Shown: piece after piece, positions 45,601 through 56,900 of the stretch | Position numbering within the stretch: position 1 is the first letter of the stretch | Layout of the letters: each line of letters starts with the position of its first letter | NCBI RefSeq assembly: GCF_037038585.1 | Contig: NC_092520.1 | Span: 117,152,501-117,216,500 of the forward strand | DNA: 64,000 bases | Source of the DNA: Patagioenas fasciata | Taxonomy: Eukaryota > Chordata > Aves > Columbiformes > Columbidae | Direction: 5' to 3' | The notes under the pieces: model-generated | What the model saw: the letters and a program-made list of their open reading frames with translations, nothing else | Told to the model about the DNA's origin: nothing | Databases searched by the model: none | Made by a program: the position numbers and the translations under genes

Positions 45601-48600
45601 AAGGAATTACTGGAAGGAGTCCAGCATCAGGCTACAAAGATGATTAGGAGCCTGGAGCATCTTTCTCATGAGGAAAGGCTGAGGGAGCTGGGTCTGTTCA
45701 GTCTGCAGAAGAGAAGGCTGAGAGGGGATCTTATCAATGTCTATAAATATCTCAGGGGTGGGTGTCAAGAGGATGGGACCAGACTCCTTTCAGTGGTGCC
45801 CAACAATAGGATGGGGGGCAACAGCCAGATTGAAGAACAGGAGATTCCATCTAAACATGAGGAGAAACTTCTTTACTTTGAGACTGGGAGAGCACTGAAA
45901 CAGGTTGCCCAGAGAGGTTGTGGAGTCTCCTTCTCTGGAGACATTAAAAACCCATCTAGATGCATTTCTGTGCAATCTACGCTTGGTGAATCTGCTTTAG
46001 CAGGTGAGTTGGACTAGATGATCACCAGAGGTCCTTTCCAACCCCAACCATTCTGCGATTCGGGTATATATATCCATCTTCTGGGCATGTTATGGCTACC
46101 TACACTTGTTCTTGATGAAGAACATTGATTATGAGTATCTCTTACAGAGCAGTGAGGTTGCCTAGGACAAGATTTTCAAATGCTTCATCCCTGACATATT
46201 TCTGCCCCCACTGAAATGATTTGTAAAATTCCCATCTGCTCTAGTGCTAAATGTACTTGGAAAGCAGGAAACAAATTCAGTCTTACCCTGTGGTTTGAAA
46301 CAAAGTTTCTTGTTCTTATAAGCGGTGTAGGCTGCTATCGATCCAACAACTAATATTACAAAAGAAGAAATTATAGGAGATGTAACTCCAGCTATTAATC
46401 CTGAATCTGTGGAAAAAGAGAGATTTTTTTTCAGAGCTACTGAAACAGTTTGACTTAAGCATATTATGTACTAAGATGTGCTTTTGCCAAACTATGAGAC
46501 TTGCTTGATGAAACATTGGAAATTCAGTAAGTAGATTAAGCAGAAGACTACAAATTGTGTTACATTATAGCTGGTGTGAAAATGATGTCTTAAAGCCTAA
46601 TTTGTTATATAACACCAAAGTCTTCTATAAGACTAACATTTTCTTACTATTTCATGATGATAATAAACAAATTATCGAATAAATTATTTACCACACCTGT
46701 GTTTCCTCCATGATCGATATGCTTCTCCTCGTCTCCTGGAATAGATGGTGAAGTTTCATCAATAAATGTTTTTCACCTTGTTTTGAGAACGTCTTTAATC
46801 AGCAAAGTGTGATTTCTTACAGAAAGAGGAAAGGGGGTGGCTTGGCAGGACTATGAGAGAGGAGCTCCCCTTCCCATCCTGACTGACAGCTGTGCTGGCC
46901 AGAGGAGTAACACTTTGTTTTTGGAGAAGAATATTATCTTCCAAAAAAAAAGATAATAGCAGTCTACATCAAGCTGATTTGACAGGGAGTGGGAGGTTCA
47001 GTAAACTCTAGCTTTTCTCTACTGCCAGACAATCAGATGATACATCAATAATTTAAGACCATAGGCCCAGTGCATCTACTTTCAGTTCTCAGCAGAAGTC
47101 TCTTGGCTTGGGACTGCCCTAGCTGAATTCAAAGGGATTAATCCTGTAAGATTATGCCACATGCCAGAATGCTACAAAATGTTTAGGAATATGTTTCAAG
47201 TTTGAGCTTCAGGCTCAAAGCCATGGTTTGTGGAGAGGGATGACTGTTCTAGATAAAAATAGCAGAGTTTTGTTCTATACCTTCAGTGACAGAAAGATTA
47301 GCCCTGAAACAAAAAACAGCCAGTTACAAGCTACAAGTATGAAAGAGAAGCTGCAAGGAGAATTGGCAAACACTACCTGCTATGTGTGGTGGTAAAGGCT
47401 TCCCATCAAGGAGATCTGAGTCATCAAAACCTCCTGCAAGATAAAGATCAGGATTTCTGTTGCAAAATTATCTGATCAGGGGTAACTCCTTCAACTCCCT
47501 TGTCCAGTCTTTTCATAATGTGCTCGAGAGGGGTGAGTGACCTCTGAAATCTCAGCTTGGACATGGTAGGTGGCTCAGGTATCTTGCACTGAATGGTCAC
47601 CTATTCAAATTCACCTGAAAGCTGGAGTAGTAAAACTGTTGGTGTCTACCTGTTCTGCATCTGTATTGGCACTTGTAGGATGTGCGGGATCGAGCTGTCA
47701 GTAGCACAAATCCTTATGTAGTATGGACATCTCAAATGCCAGCAGTTCCTGGAGCAGGAAGCCAGTGGGTCCCTTCCAGGAAAGACTCCAGAAGGACTCC
47801 AGAAGGGCCCGTCCACAATCATACCAGAAGTAAATATGTGGTACATGGTGGTAGCTGGGATAGATGTGTCAGTTCCATTTTATTTAAGTGGGTGTCTGGG
47901 ACCTCACCCAAAAGCAATACAGGCTTACATCCATGTCTCCAGTCCCACATGTTGTATGCCCCAAAGCCGCCTCCGATGCACATCTCAATATGAATTTGGA
48001 CAGAGGCTTATCCAGACCCTGTGGCTAGATGTCAAATTTGAACTTTAGCATGGTTCAGTGTATACATACCCAAAATGAAAGCGCAAACAAGATGAGTGTT
48101 AGGCTCATGCCACTTAGGAGTCAACGTCCCACATTTTGGGCAGACAGAAAAGCTTTATGGTACCAACATTAAAACTCAGAAAATATTTCCAAGCACTGGG
48201 TCAGGAATGGTGATAACAAAAGGGAGATGGAGGAAAGGGATGATAAAAACTATTCATAAAGAAATAAGAGAAAAAAGTATTCAAAATATCTGCTCTGAAT
48301 ACCTCATAGCACTAGATTTTCCTAGGAGAAAATATTCTTACCAGAATTAATATGACTTCCTGGTCGTGGCGGAAGAGGTGGGTATAAAGGTTTTCTTGGG
48401 ATGTCACCTGTTGATAATTAATATTGTTAGATGGTTGGACAGGCAAAACTGAGAGCTGTAAACAGAGAGTATGATAACCTGGGATTTTATATGTATTTCT
48501 AATCCGTCTCCTGGTGAATTAAGAAAAGGACCTTTTCTCAAGCACTATATCAACAAGTAGCTTGCTGAATTCATCTAAGGCATGATGAATTTCCTACTTT

Positions 48601-51600
48601 TGAACAGTACAAAATTAACTCAGACCTCAGCTTTGTTGTTTAGGACTTTGAGCAGGTATTTGGCCTCAATTTTTGCCAAAGTATTAGGAATAGATGCATT
48701 GGTCAGAGCACGAGATCTCTGGTGACTAATAGCAGTTTCCAAACTGCACATACAGTGCTGGAGTAGCAAGAGCTGACTCAGGTCAAAATCTACCAAAATT
48801 AACATCCAGGGCTATTGCTCTGCATATATAGAGTAGGTCCCCTCTTGCCACCTTTTCTCCAACCAGTCCAGTCACATATTTAACTGTTCTCATAGCCAGA
48901 CAGTGAATTTAGCTCTGAATAAATCAGAGTTAGGTCACAGAAATAAATACCAACTTCCTTCTCCTTAAATATTTTGTTCACCATCAATTCCTACCAGTTG
49001 CTCTTTTGTCATATTTTCTTCTTGCCAAGCTGCTAAATATGTTTCTGATTGTGAGTAACGTTTAGGGTCTGACTCAGCAAAGCCTTAAGACTTTACCTAA
49101 AATCCACTGACTGCAGTAGGCTAAACCCACCTGAAGTTAAGCATATATCTAAATAATTCAATTCTATAATTCAATTCTATTATTCAATAGAAGAGGAGAC
49201 TAGTTCTGTTCCAGAACTGTGTGTAATGAACTAAGACTCACCATGGCACAAAAGCAGAAAACTACTGATCCCATTATTAACTTCTATTATGATGCAGCAC
49301 TTATTCAGTCTTCTTTAAGAAGATATATTCTATGGCATAGCTAGTGAAAAAATAATGTCTTCAGAACTATTGATAATGAGTTATATATCATTAATCCCAT
49401 TATACCCTGTATGAATGTCAATTAAGGACCTGAACTGAAAATGAAGCAAAGAAATAAAAACTGAGGGAAACATCATTTGCTATTATCTGAATAAAAATGG
49501 CAGGTTTTAGTGAAGATACTTTAGCTATTTATTAATAATTTAATCATCGTAGTCAACCCACCTTCTCATAACAGGATGCATTAAAAACTTGCAGGAATAG
49601 AACAATTAGTATGAGCAGGAAAAAGCAACAGTATAAACATGGGAATTATAAACAAAATCAGATTGAGCTTAGTGAAGTGTGGGCCAACATGTCATTCAAA
49701 CACAGGCATGAAATGCCACAGGGGAACCCTGAAATGTGGAAAAACCTGGACATGGGAAAGAATAATACGAAAGTTATTATTCTCTAAGACTGGAACGTAG
49801 GTAAATCAGACCACTGTGACTGGAGCCATAATTCAGAGGTTCAGTGCAATGAGCTGAGAAGTAATTTTTCTTTTGAGTAGCCTTGATTCAAGTGGAACTT
49901 TAGGCTTTGATTCAATACTACTTACATTTTTGATAATTTCTATGTACAATAACCTTTCTGGAGTACTTCACATCCTTGATATGCCTTTAAATACACTGAA
50001 CAAAATGTGGTACAAAAATTGCCAAAGTCAGGGATTTCGTATGTCCACACAGCTCAGCACAGTATGGTGAGTACTTCCTTGGTCAGTTCTGGAATTTCTA
50101 TAAATAACTGGAAGTTATAGCAGGTTACAATAGCTTGACAGCTTCAAGCTGAAGCTATCTCTAGTCAATCAGTGCTCATCTCTGAAACATTCCTTCCTAT
50201 ATTTTTTATTTAGGATCAGCAGAGCTAACTCAAGCTCACACCTCTTTTTGTCCACTGTTACCTCTCATTCCTAATCTTAGGCAGACTCATTTTTGGTAGC
50301 TGAAGAAACTACTGCCATTACCTGTTGTCTTTAACCTTCTGCCAGAGGTCACCACCCTGACCAGCCAGGGGTGAACAGGCAGTACAGCGTCTCCTCAGAC
50401 ATGACTGTGGTAGCCTGGCATGGTAACATAAACTGTAGCTTCATTCTCGCAGGTAGAGCAGCCTAGAAGCTCCCACCACTGGCAATCAGACACAGCCAAT
50501 CCTGCTGTCCCCACTCTACATGGTGGCCTCTGGCAAAGGGGCTGTGTGGACATGAGTTGTTATGACTCACGTGACTGCGGTTCCTCCTATACTCTTGAAA
50601 TCTCTTTTCACAAATTAAGCAGACTTCAGATAAAGTCTATGAATGCACACAACCATTATACTTGATAAGAGAGTACTCACCCCCACCAAGAGCATCTCCT
50701 AAATGTAGATCGTTGTCTAAAAATGAAAAGAAGGAAGATAAAGAGAAGTGAGCTACACACAATTCTTCTGGGCAATGAGGTGTTAGTTTTATTAGAAAAA
50801 TGTACAACTGCATGTTTGACAAGGAACTCTTCAGGTCAGTCCCAAAAATTCAAATAAGGTATTACGCTTTTCTAGAAAACTGTTATAGAATTTAATATTT
50901 GCCCACACAGTAACTGAGAAATGATACAGCATTTTCTACTGAAAATATGGAAGATTTATTCCTGCTTTTAAAAAGCCCAGAATAAATCTCATAATGGAAT
51001 CAAGATCAATACCTCTTTAATATATTTGCAAGTACATAAAGAAAATTAGCTATGTTAAGATATTAAAATGTATCTATTTTAAAAATACACTAATTTATTA
51101 ACATGTCTGTGGTTAAAACTAGCATGTGCATGTTTGGCTTGTGTAATTTGTTGAACTGCAAAAACTGAATACCCATTTCAAGAACAAATACTGAGAAGTA
51201 ATAAACGTACTTAGGGAGAGAAGATTGAATCAACTAATTTATGTATATGTCATGGTGACATAAAAATTTTTGCTTCAAGCGATCATATGTGCCTGTCTGA
51301 GGTTGTTTTTCCATCGCTGAGCTATAAAGGTTTTTAAATATACTTAAATGTCTACATGTGCATGTTATGCAGTGAATCAACAGGCTATTGCCATTCCACC
51401 AGGACTGTGTCTTGCTGTGCCTGGGATGGAATTTTCCTTCCAATAAACAATTTGTCAATAAGCTGTGGATGCATAAACAGGAGGAACTCCGTTTCCAATG
51501 TTCAGGTGTGGATATGAGTGGTGATAAGTGGGTGATATTTTATGGTGTTCATGGAGTGACAGTGAACTCTGAAAGGTCACTGAGTAACAGGCAGAAATCC

Positions 51601-53917
51601 ATTAGCTGGTTGTCATAACTCCAAAGATCCCTTTCTTGCTCCTTATAAATATAGAGTACTGGAATGAATCAGAAGGGACAGCAAAATCTACCTAAATTTT
51701 GAGACAGATGCTTATTGTCACAGAAAATTATATAGATGTGGTTTTTGGTTTTTTTTTTTTTCATTATAATCGTGTCAGAATTCTTGAAACCCAGGATAAT
51801 CCATCCACATGCATCACCGTGCAGAAGTCTGCCTTTATATGTTCTTTATATCCAGAGGGATTGGGAAGCTGCTTTTGCACAGTATCTAGTCTCGTTTGTG
51901 TAACAACTCAGAAATGCTTTGATGTCACCAGGAAATCTGGCAGAAAAATATTCAGATTCATTACTCAGTTTGTTCTTGTCAAGCCAGGTATTGATACTGT
52001 CTGTCTGGTCAGCAGAGTGTTGCATTTCAAAAATACCTGTATGTGTCAAATACTAACACTGTAAGAAGCAATAAATTGCAAACTGGATTCAATTTATTAT
52101 CGAAACAAAGAATTCAGCTAAAACACAGGGTACCCCTCTGGAGGGTTCATGCAGATATTTGTAACAGAAATGCTCAAGTTGATCTGAATGAAAGAAAAAT
52201 GAAAGTGTGTGTATCTATAGGGATCAGAAGAAACAGTAGAGTAAAGAGATAAAAGAACAGACGATAAAGGTCATTGTTCTCAGCAGTAAAATTAAGGAAT
52301 GTGTTGTTTCTGTCAAAACCAGCAGGCCTGCACTCTGATAAGATGACAGCACTGAGGACTTGTCATCAGAGGAAAAGCAGAAGGACACTCTAAAGAAAAG
52401 CGCTGCAACAGATCACCTGGTCCATTACTTTTCTTGTTTGCTCATCCAGAAAATAGACTGTAACCATAGTCTCTGTACCCCAAAGAAGCAAAATGAGACA
52501 GTGGGCAGCAATACGACCTCAGAGGTGCTGAAGTAAGCAAGATTTTCAGGCAAATGACCTCTCTATAATAGGTGATGATTCCTAAAGCGTATGACAGATC
52601 TGTACATAAACTAGCCAGTCATTTCTGAACAAGAGCCACAGACACAGGATAAGGACTCAGTAGCTGATGCACCTTGTCCCATGTTGCACATGATGCTCAC
52701 CAGACCACCCGAGGTCACCACTTCTGAGTGCTCACGAGTACATGGGTTTGAGTGTATGGGTGAATTAAATCAATGGCAGGATAAACCTGAGTGGGTAAAA
52801 CCAACTTATGTAGAGATTTTGTAAATAAACATCTCCTTCCACTAAGTTTTGTGTTGAACTTTGTTACAGTAGATGAGAGGTGCCTACAGAAGAGGTTCAT
52901 CTCAGGCAGAGGTTTCTATGTGGGAAGTGATGCCCAGAGGTCTGTACAATAACTGCATCCAGCTCAACCAAAATCATAATCTCAGCCAGCGTCATTTCTC
53001 AATGATATGGGCTGAATGAGGCAAAGAGGAAATCCTGAGGTTAAGATGATGCATCAGGTAGATCCTAGGACATACTTTTGTAACATCTTTCTGCACATTT
53101 CCAAATCCAGTGATTGATTTTTAACAATGTCTTTAAAATAGTCTTAATTGCTTTTAAACTCTTTGCAATTACCTTCAGTACTGAAAGAGATTCCAAAATT
53201 ATCTGGAAAACATGAAGTTCTTTATTATCAAGGATTAGTGAAGTTGATTCAGGTAGGGCAGATAATCATCTGATGGTTGTATTCCTAACAGATGACATCA
53301 GTGGCCAGTCATGCTCTAAAGCCTTACTGGAAGCAATAAAGTCGTATAACTGGTAGCTCTTAAAAATACATACAAAAGACACCTAGTATTCACCCAAATG
53401 ATCTCAGTTAAGGTACATCAGCAAATATGATAAAGAACCTCATGGGAGACAATTTCTACATATCAGAAATCAGTTATGACCTGTTGTCTTCATTACTTAC
53501 TCAGCACAGGCCTTGTTGGTCTTCTGATCACTGTAGGCCTCCTGGTAATTATGTCATCTGTGGGTCACAATGACATACCAGTAAACAATAACAGCTTAAA
53601 CTTTTTCAATTTAACCAAAGAAGGTATCTATGCGAATCTAGAGAGCTGCAGTCAATAAATCTTTATGTATCATGACGGCAGCTAAAAATAAAGGGATATG
53701 TTTTCAAAGCTATTATTTTTTTTTGTTTTGAAGAAAATTTTAATTTTATGACAGAAATATTGAAATCTAGCATTTCTCAGTTCTGTATATCTTCAACTGA
53801 AGTACTAGACACTTCGTATTCCAGTCCTTAAGGCTCTAAATGCCATAGTAAAATAAGGATATGAGATTTACGTACCTGGGTGATCAAGAGCATCAGCTAA
53901 ATCAAAATCATGTTGAC
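42649..53917 (-). CDS. XG: Xg glycoprotein (CD99 family), eight 3' coding exons
   Basis: Minus-strand exons: 53917-53876, 53202-53173, 50716-50681, 48407-48342, 47433-47377, 46735-46697, 46406-46287, 42665-42649. Every internal exon begins and ends in phase 1 and is a multiple of three, so all join in frame to TAA at 42651-42649 (135 codons after the first split codon). The product is an acidic, Pro/Gly-rich ectodomain with 'DFDLADALD', the hallmark of XG/CD99, a Pro-rich exon, one transmembrane segment and a very short basic tail. XG is a type I surface glycoprotein related to the CD99 adhesion molecule. 'SPI' at the membrane entry and the short tail favour XG over CD99 or CD99L2, as does position beside GYG2. 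The signal-peptide exon is not securely located. Confidence 0.85.
42900..43600. other. GC-rich patch inside the last XG intron
   Basis: About 0.7 kb of GC-rich sequence abutting the long CR1, with open frames on both strands (42929-43192 plus, 43287-43577 minus) that match nothing I recognise. It may be the decayed 5' part of the CR1 or a separate insertion. Confidence 0.4.
43600..46065 (+). mobile_element. Long decayed CR1 LINE, antisense to XG
   Basis: Plus-strand ORF2 remnants appear in order: endonuclease C terminus ('[14 protein letters not shown]'), reverse transcriptase ('[20 protein letters not shown]', '[19 protein letters not shown]', '[20 protein letters not shown]'), then '[14 protein letters not shown]' and '[20 protein letters not shown]'. 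It ends with 'gtcctttccaaccccaacc' and 'attctgcgattc', the CR1 3' tail. The copy is dead: internal stops (for example TGA at 44565-44567), shifted frames, Gly in place of the first Asp of the RT 'FADD' motif (codon 45191-45193), and 'SNH' for 'SDH' in the endonuclease. It lies in the last XG intron, opposite to XG. Confidence 0.93.
46287..46406 (-). CDS. XG: XG transmembrane exon
   Basis: Acceptor tttccacag, donor gtaaga, 120 bases, phase 1 to 1. It encodes '[20 protein letters not shown]' then '[19 protein letters not shown]': a single membrane helix followed by a basic stop-transfer 'KNKKLCFK', the typical CD99-family junction. Confidence 0.92.
46697..46735 (-). CDS. XG: XG juxtamembrane exon
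   Basis: 39 bases, phase 1 to 1: Gly then '[12 protein letters not shown]'. The donor is the weaker gtgtgg; a gtaaat five bases on would cause a frameshift and an immediate stop in the next exon. Similar acidic Gly/Asn-rich sequence precedes the membrane segment in XG and CD99. Confidence 0.75.
47377..47433 (-). CDS. XG: XG ectodomain exon
   Basis: 57 bases, phase 1 to 1, acceptor ttgcag, donor gtagtg: '[18 protein letters not shown]'. The 'DDSDLLDG' core resembles the family's acidic 'DFDLADAL' unit, followed by a short Pro-rich stretch. Confidence 0.78.
48342..48407 (-). CDS. XG: XG proline-rich exon
   Basis: 66 bases, phase 1 to 1, acceptor caacag, donor gtaaga: '[18 protein letters not shown]' and 'HINS'. 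It parallels the Pro/Lys-rich 'IYPKPKPPYYPQ' kind of segment of mammalian XG, which helps separate XG from CD99. Confidence 0.82.
50681..50716 (-). CDS. XG: XG ectodomain exon with repeated acidic unit
   Basis: 36 bases, phase 1 to 1, acceptor tttttag, donor gtgagt: '[13 protein letters not shown]'. The 'DLxLxDAL' pattern repeats that of the exon at 53876-53917, suggesting exon duplication. Confidence 0.8.
53173..53202 (-). CDS. XG: XG 30-base ectodomain exon
   Basis: Phase 1 to 1, acceptor ttttccag, donor gtaatt: '[10 protein letters not shown]'. Very short, but splice sites and phase suit the series. Confidence is limited because so short an exon could occur by chance. Confidence 0.6.
53876..53917 (-). 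CDS. XG: XG exon with 'DFDLADALD' signature
   Basis: 42 bases, phase 1 to 1, acceptor ttctag, donor gtacgt: '[14 protein letters not shown]'. It matches the first residues of mature human XG almost exactly, so the missing upstream coding exon should be the signal peptide, ending one base into a Gly codon. Confidence 0.92.
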
Positions 53918-56900
53918 CTAGAAAGAAGGTGACAGAAGGAAAGAGACAAAGTCAGTGGGCAGGTTTCCATGACCTCCAGGTCTGAGGGCTCTGGACAAAG
54001 CCAGGATACCAGTCAGAGGCAAAAGGAAAATCCATTCAAACAGTAGCAGGCATGGGGCCAGATGTCACCTGCTGTCCCTGCACTTTGCAGTCCTGAATTA
54101 CCATGCGAGATGGGCTCAGTTAGTTCAGAGAAGCTATTCATTCAGGAGGTGCAACGAGAAGCCTCTCTCTCACATTATCCAATTTCAGCCACAGTGCAAA
54201 CACACCTTCAAAGAACACAGGTTGCCTGTTGTATGACGCAAGGTCTATTGCCAGAAGGTGGCTGAAAGCAGCATTCAGCATGGTACTTGCAAACCAGAAT
54301 CATTAGGTGAGAACTTTTAATATCTTCATTATTATTTTACTAGCCCAGCTCCAGAGAGCAACTTTACTAGCAAGCCCATCTTGTGATCACCTGTAACATG
54401 AATCAACTTTTTTTTTTTTTTAATTCTTCCTGTAACACATGCCAGCAGTAAAAGATTCTAATTTAGTTTCCACTTTACCTTAAAAAATCTGAAAGGGGAT
54501 AAAAGAACCCTTCCTGTTCTGTGTTAGGTGACAATGATGTCATTAAATGTCACATCAGGGGAATTAGCATCCTGACCTTTGAAGTCAGCTGGTAATGAAA
54601 CTGGAAGATATTTAAAATATATAAACTGAGGCATACAACTTTGAACCGAACAAACAGTTATTCATGTGGGTTTTACTTTCCACTCTCTACAATCTGCCAC
54701 TTTCCTTTTAATACATAGTCTTCATGAAACACCTTTTTGCAGAGTATGTATCCATTAGTTTTCATGCAGACTGAAACTTAACTGTTCTTGTGTTTGCACA
54801 CCAAACACAAGATCAGCCTGCACAAACCACAAAAAGTCACTATGTGCCATGGCAGAAATATTTTACTGTGCCCTATCAAGTGAGCCTCTTGATCTGCATC
54901 TATTTATTGTCTTGTCTAAATGCTTAGTGCCTGTGTTATTTTTTTGTGTTATTTTTTAGTAAAGTCTTGAACACTTCACAGCAAATAAAGCATTGTTGTT
55001 CAAGCAGGGAAACTGAGGAAAAAAGAGAGGTTGTCAAAGGTTCTTCAGTGTGACCGTGTTCTGAGTTAATCTCAGGCCTTTCTTCTCGACAGGTCCTGCC
55101 CATCTTTGTGGCATCCTTCATATGAATTACTGTTCCTGAATAATGGCTCTCACCTGTGTCAAAGAGCTCCTGCAAAGATTAATTATCAGTGGTAAAATAC
55201 TGTGTGATCCTCAGACAAAAATCAACACAGGAGCATAAAGTAGAAATGTTTTGATTCCCATGAGGATTTTCACATAAGTCTGTGAACCTAACTATAGCTG
55301 GTGTCTGACAGAAAAGATAAAACATGGCTGGAATGCAAAGTAGCGAACGGTTTCTGAAGCAAAACTGCCCCCATAAAAATTTTTATTACAAACCTGTGTT
55401 TGGAAAGCAAAAGCCGATGACAACATAAAGCATTCCCACTCACATTATTAGAGTAGCATTTTATCTCTAATATGAACTGATCTTGGAGTATCACCTTGTC
55501 CAAGCACCTTTCTTCCACCCACCCTGGCCACTAAGCCAACCTAGCTAAGTCCAGAAACCTTTGGACTGAGTCCTTGGATACATAACATTCCAAGACCCTG
55601 ACAGGTGGTGTTAGTTAGTTAGTTTGTTTGTTTTTGAAGAATCCATTATAATATATAAAATTGACAAGTGGCTTCCTCAGAAGATATTTCCTGCCAGGGT
55701 CCTGACGACATCACCAGCCCTTACTGGCCATCCTGCTGGCCAGCCATGGGACCATCTGATCCCCATGCAGACCCCTAACCGCAGGCTGACATGCTGGCAT
55801 TGCTTCAGCTTATATGGTCAAATTGTATTTTTCTGAACCATTTTTTTCAGTGACAACAATACAAGCAACTGAAGTTTGACTGTCCTTTGATTTTGTCCTC
55901 TGGATTAATCTTAATTCTTGATGGGCATCCTGGATACTGAAGGAGACCGTCTGACCTGGGTCCTGCTGCTGCGGGATTCTGCCAGCAGGATTCATATCAG
56001 TTCTCATCAGAGTGAGTCATCAGAAATAATTCTGTAATGCCAAAGAACTGTTGGCCCCACCAGCTCCTTTGTTACAGGTCCTGACATGCAGAAACTAACA
56101 ACATGGAAAGCAGCTACCAAGGTCCTAATGCTGTAAAGAGAATGTGACAAAATCGTCTTGTGAGGGAAGACTCTGGAAAACTTCTATGTACAATATTTCT
56201 TTGAAGTGAAGGAAAATTAAAACCAAAAATAAATAATAGAAGGAGGAATCTAATCAAAAGAGATTATGGAATTCAAATTAGATGAATAAGGTTCTTCCAA
56301 TTCCATGAGAAACAAACCAAAACAGCAGACTGAAACAGTTACTAACATCTGTCTTTCTTCGAGAAAATACCAACATTTCTCTCTCCCTTTGTATGTCTGC
56401 TCTGATATCAAAAAAGTGAGGAAAAGCAAAAGGTGTTGTTTTGAAACAAGAGAGAAATATGAGACAACTACAGAAATTTTAAAGAGAGATAAAAGAAGCC
56501 TAAAAAATCCCCTGCAGAAATTATTCAGGTTGATTTTTTTTAAATTATTTCTTATGATAAACCAAGTAATAAAATGAGCAGACACCAACACAGAATGAAT
56601 TACTAGGAGTAAGAGAGGAATCTATACTGAAATCTCTTTGGCTGTGTAAATGTAAACCTTGACAGATGGGCAGATTGTATGTGGATGTCTGTCCAGCATG
56701 GTAAATTATATTCCAATAAAAAGAAAGATTGTTTGGATTTCCATCCCAACTTCCTCTGCTAACAACATTAAATGACCACAAGGAGCAACATTTTGTGGAC
56801 CAGAATTTTAAATGCTCATTACTACTTTTAGACTGCACTTACACATTTTAAGCATGTAATCTGGGAGGGCAACAGATGGTAAAATATCTGAACAACCCAG

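Noticed and set aside
43563-46017. CR1 coding frames as possible host genes
   Set aside because: They are consecutive broken pieces of a single LINE ORF2 with stops and mutated catalytic residues.
47288-47310. A 23-base segment on the minus strand between ttcag and gtatag
   Set aside because: Its length is not a multiple of three and would break the XG frame.
47656-47700. A 45-base minus-strand segment with acceptor tgacag and donor gtagac as a further XG exon
   Set aside because: Its sensible acidic reading is in phase 0, while all XG junctions are phase 1; in phase 1 it encodes a basic Cys-rich peptide unlike XG.
55145-55161. A short minus-strand segment between ttgcag and gtgaga near 'gagctctttgacacag'
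   Set aside because: It has a stop in phase 1 and a length that breaks the frame.
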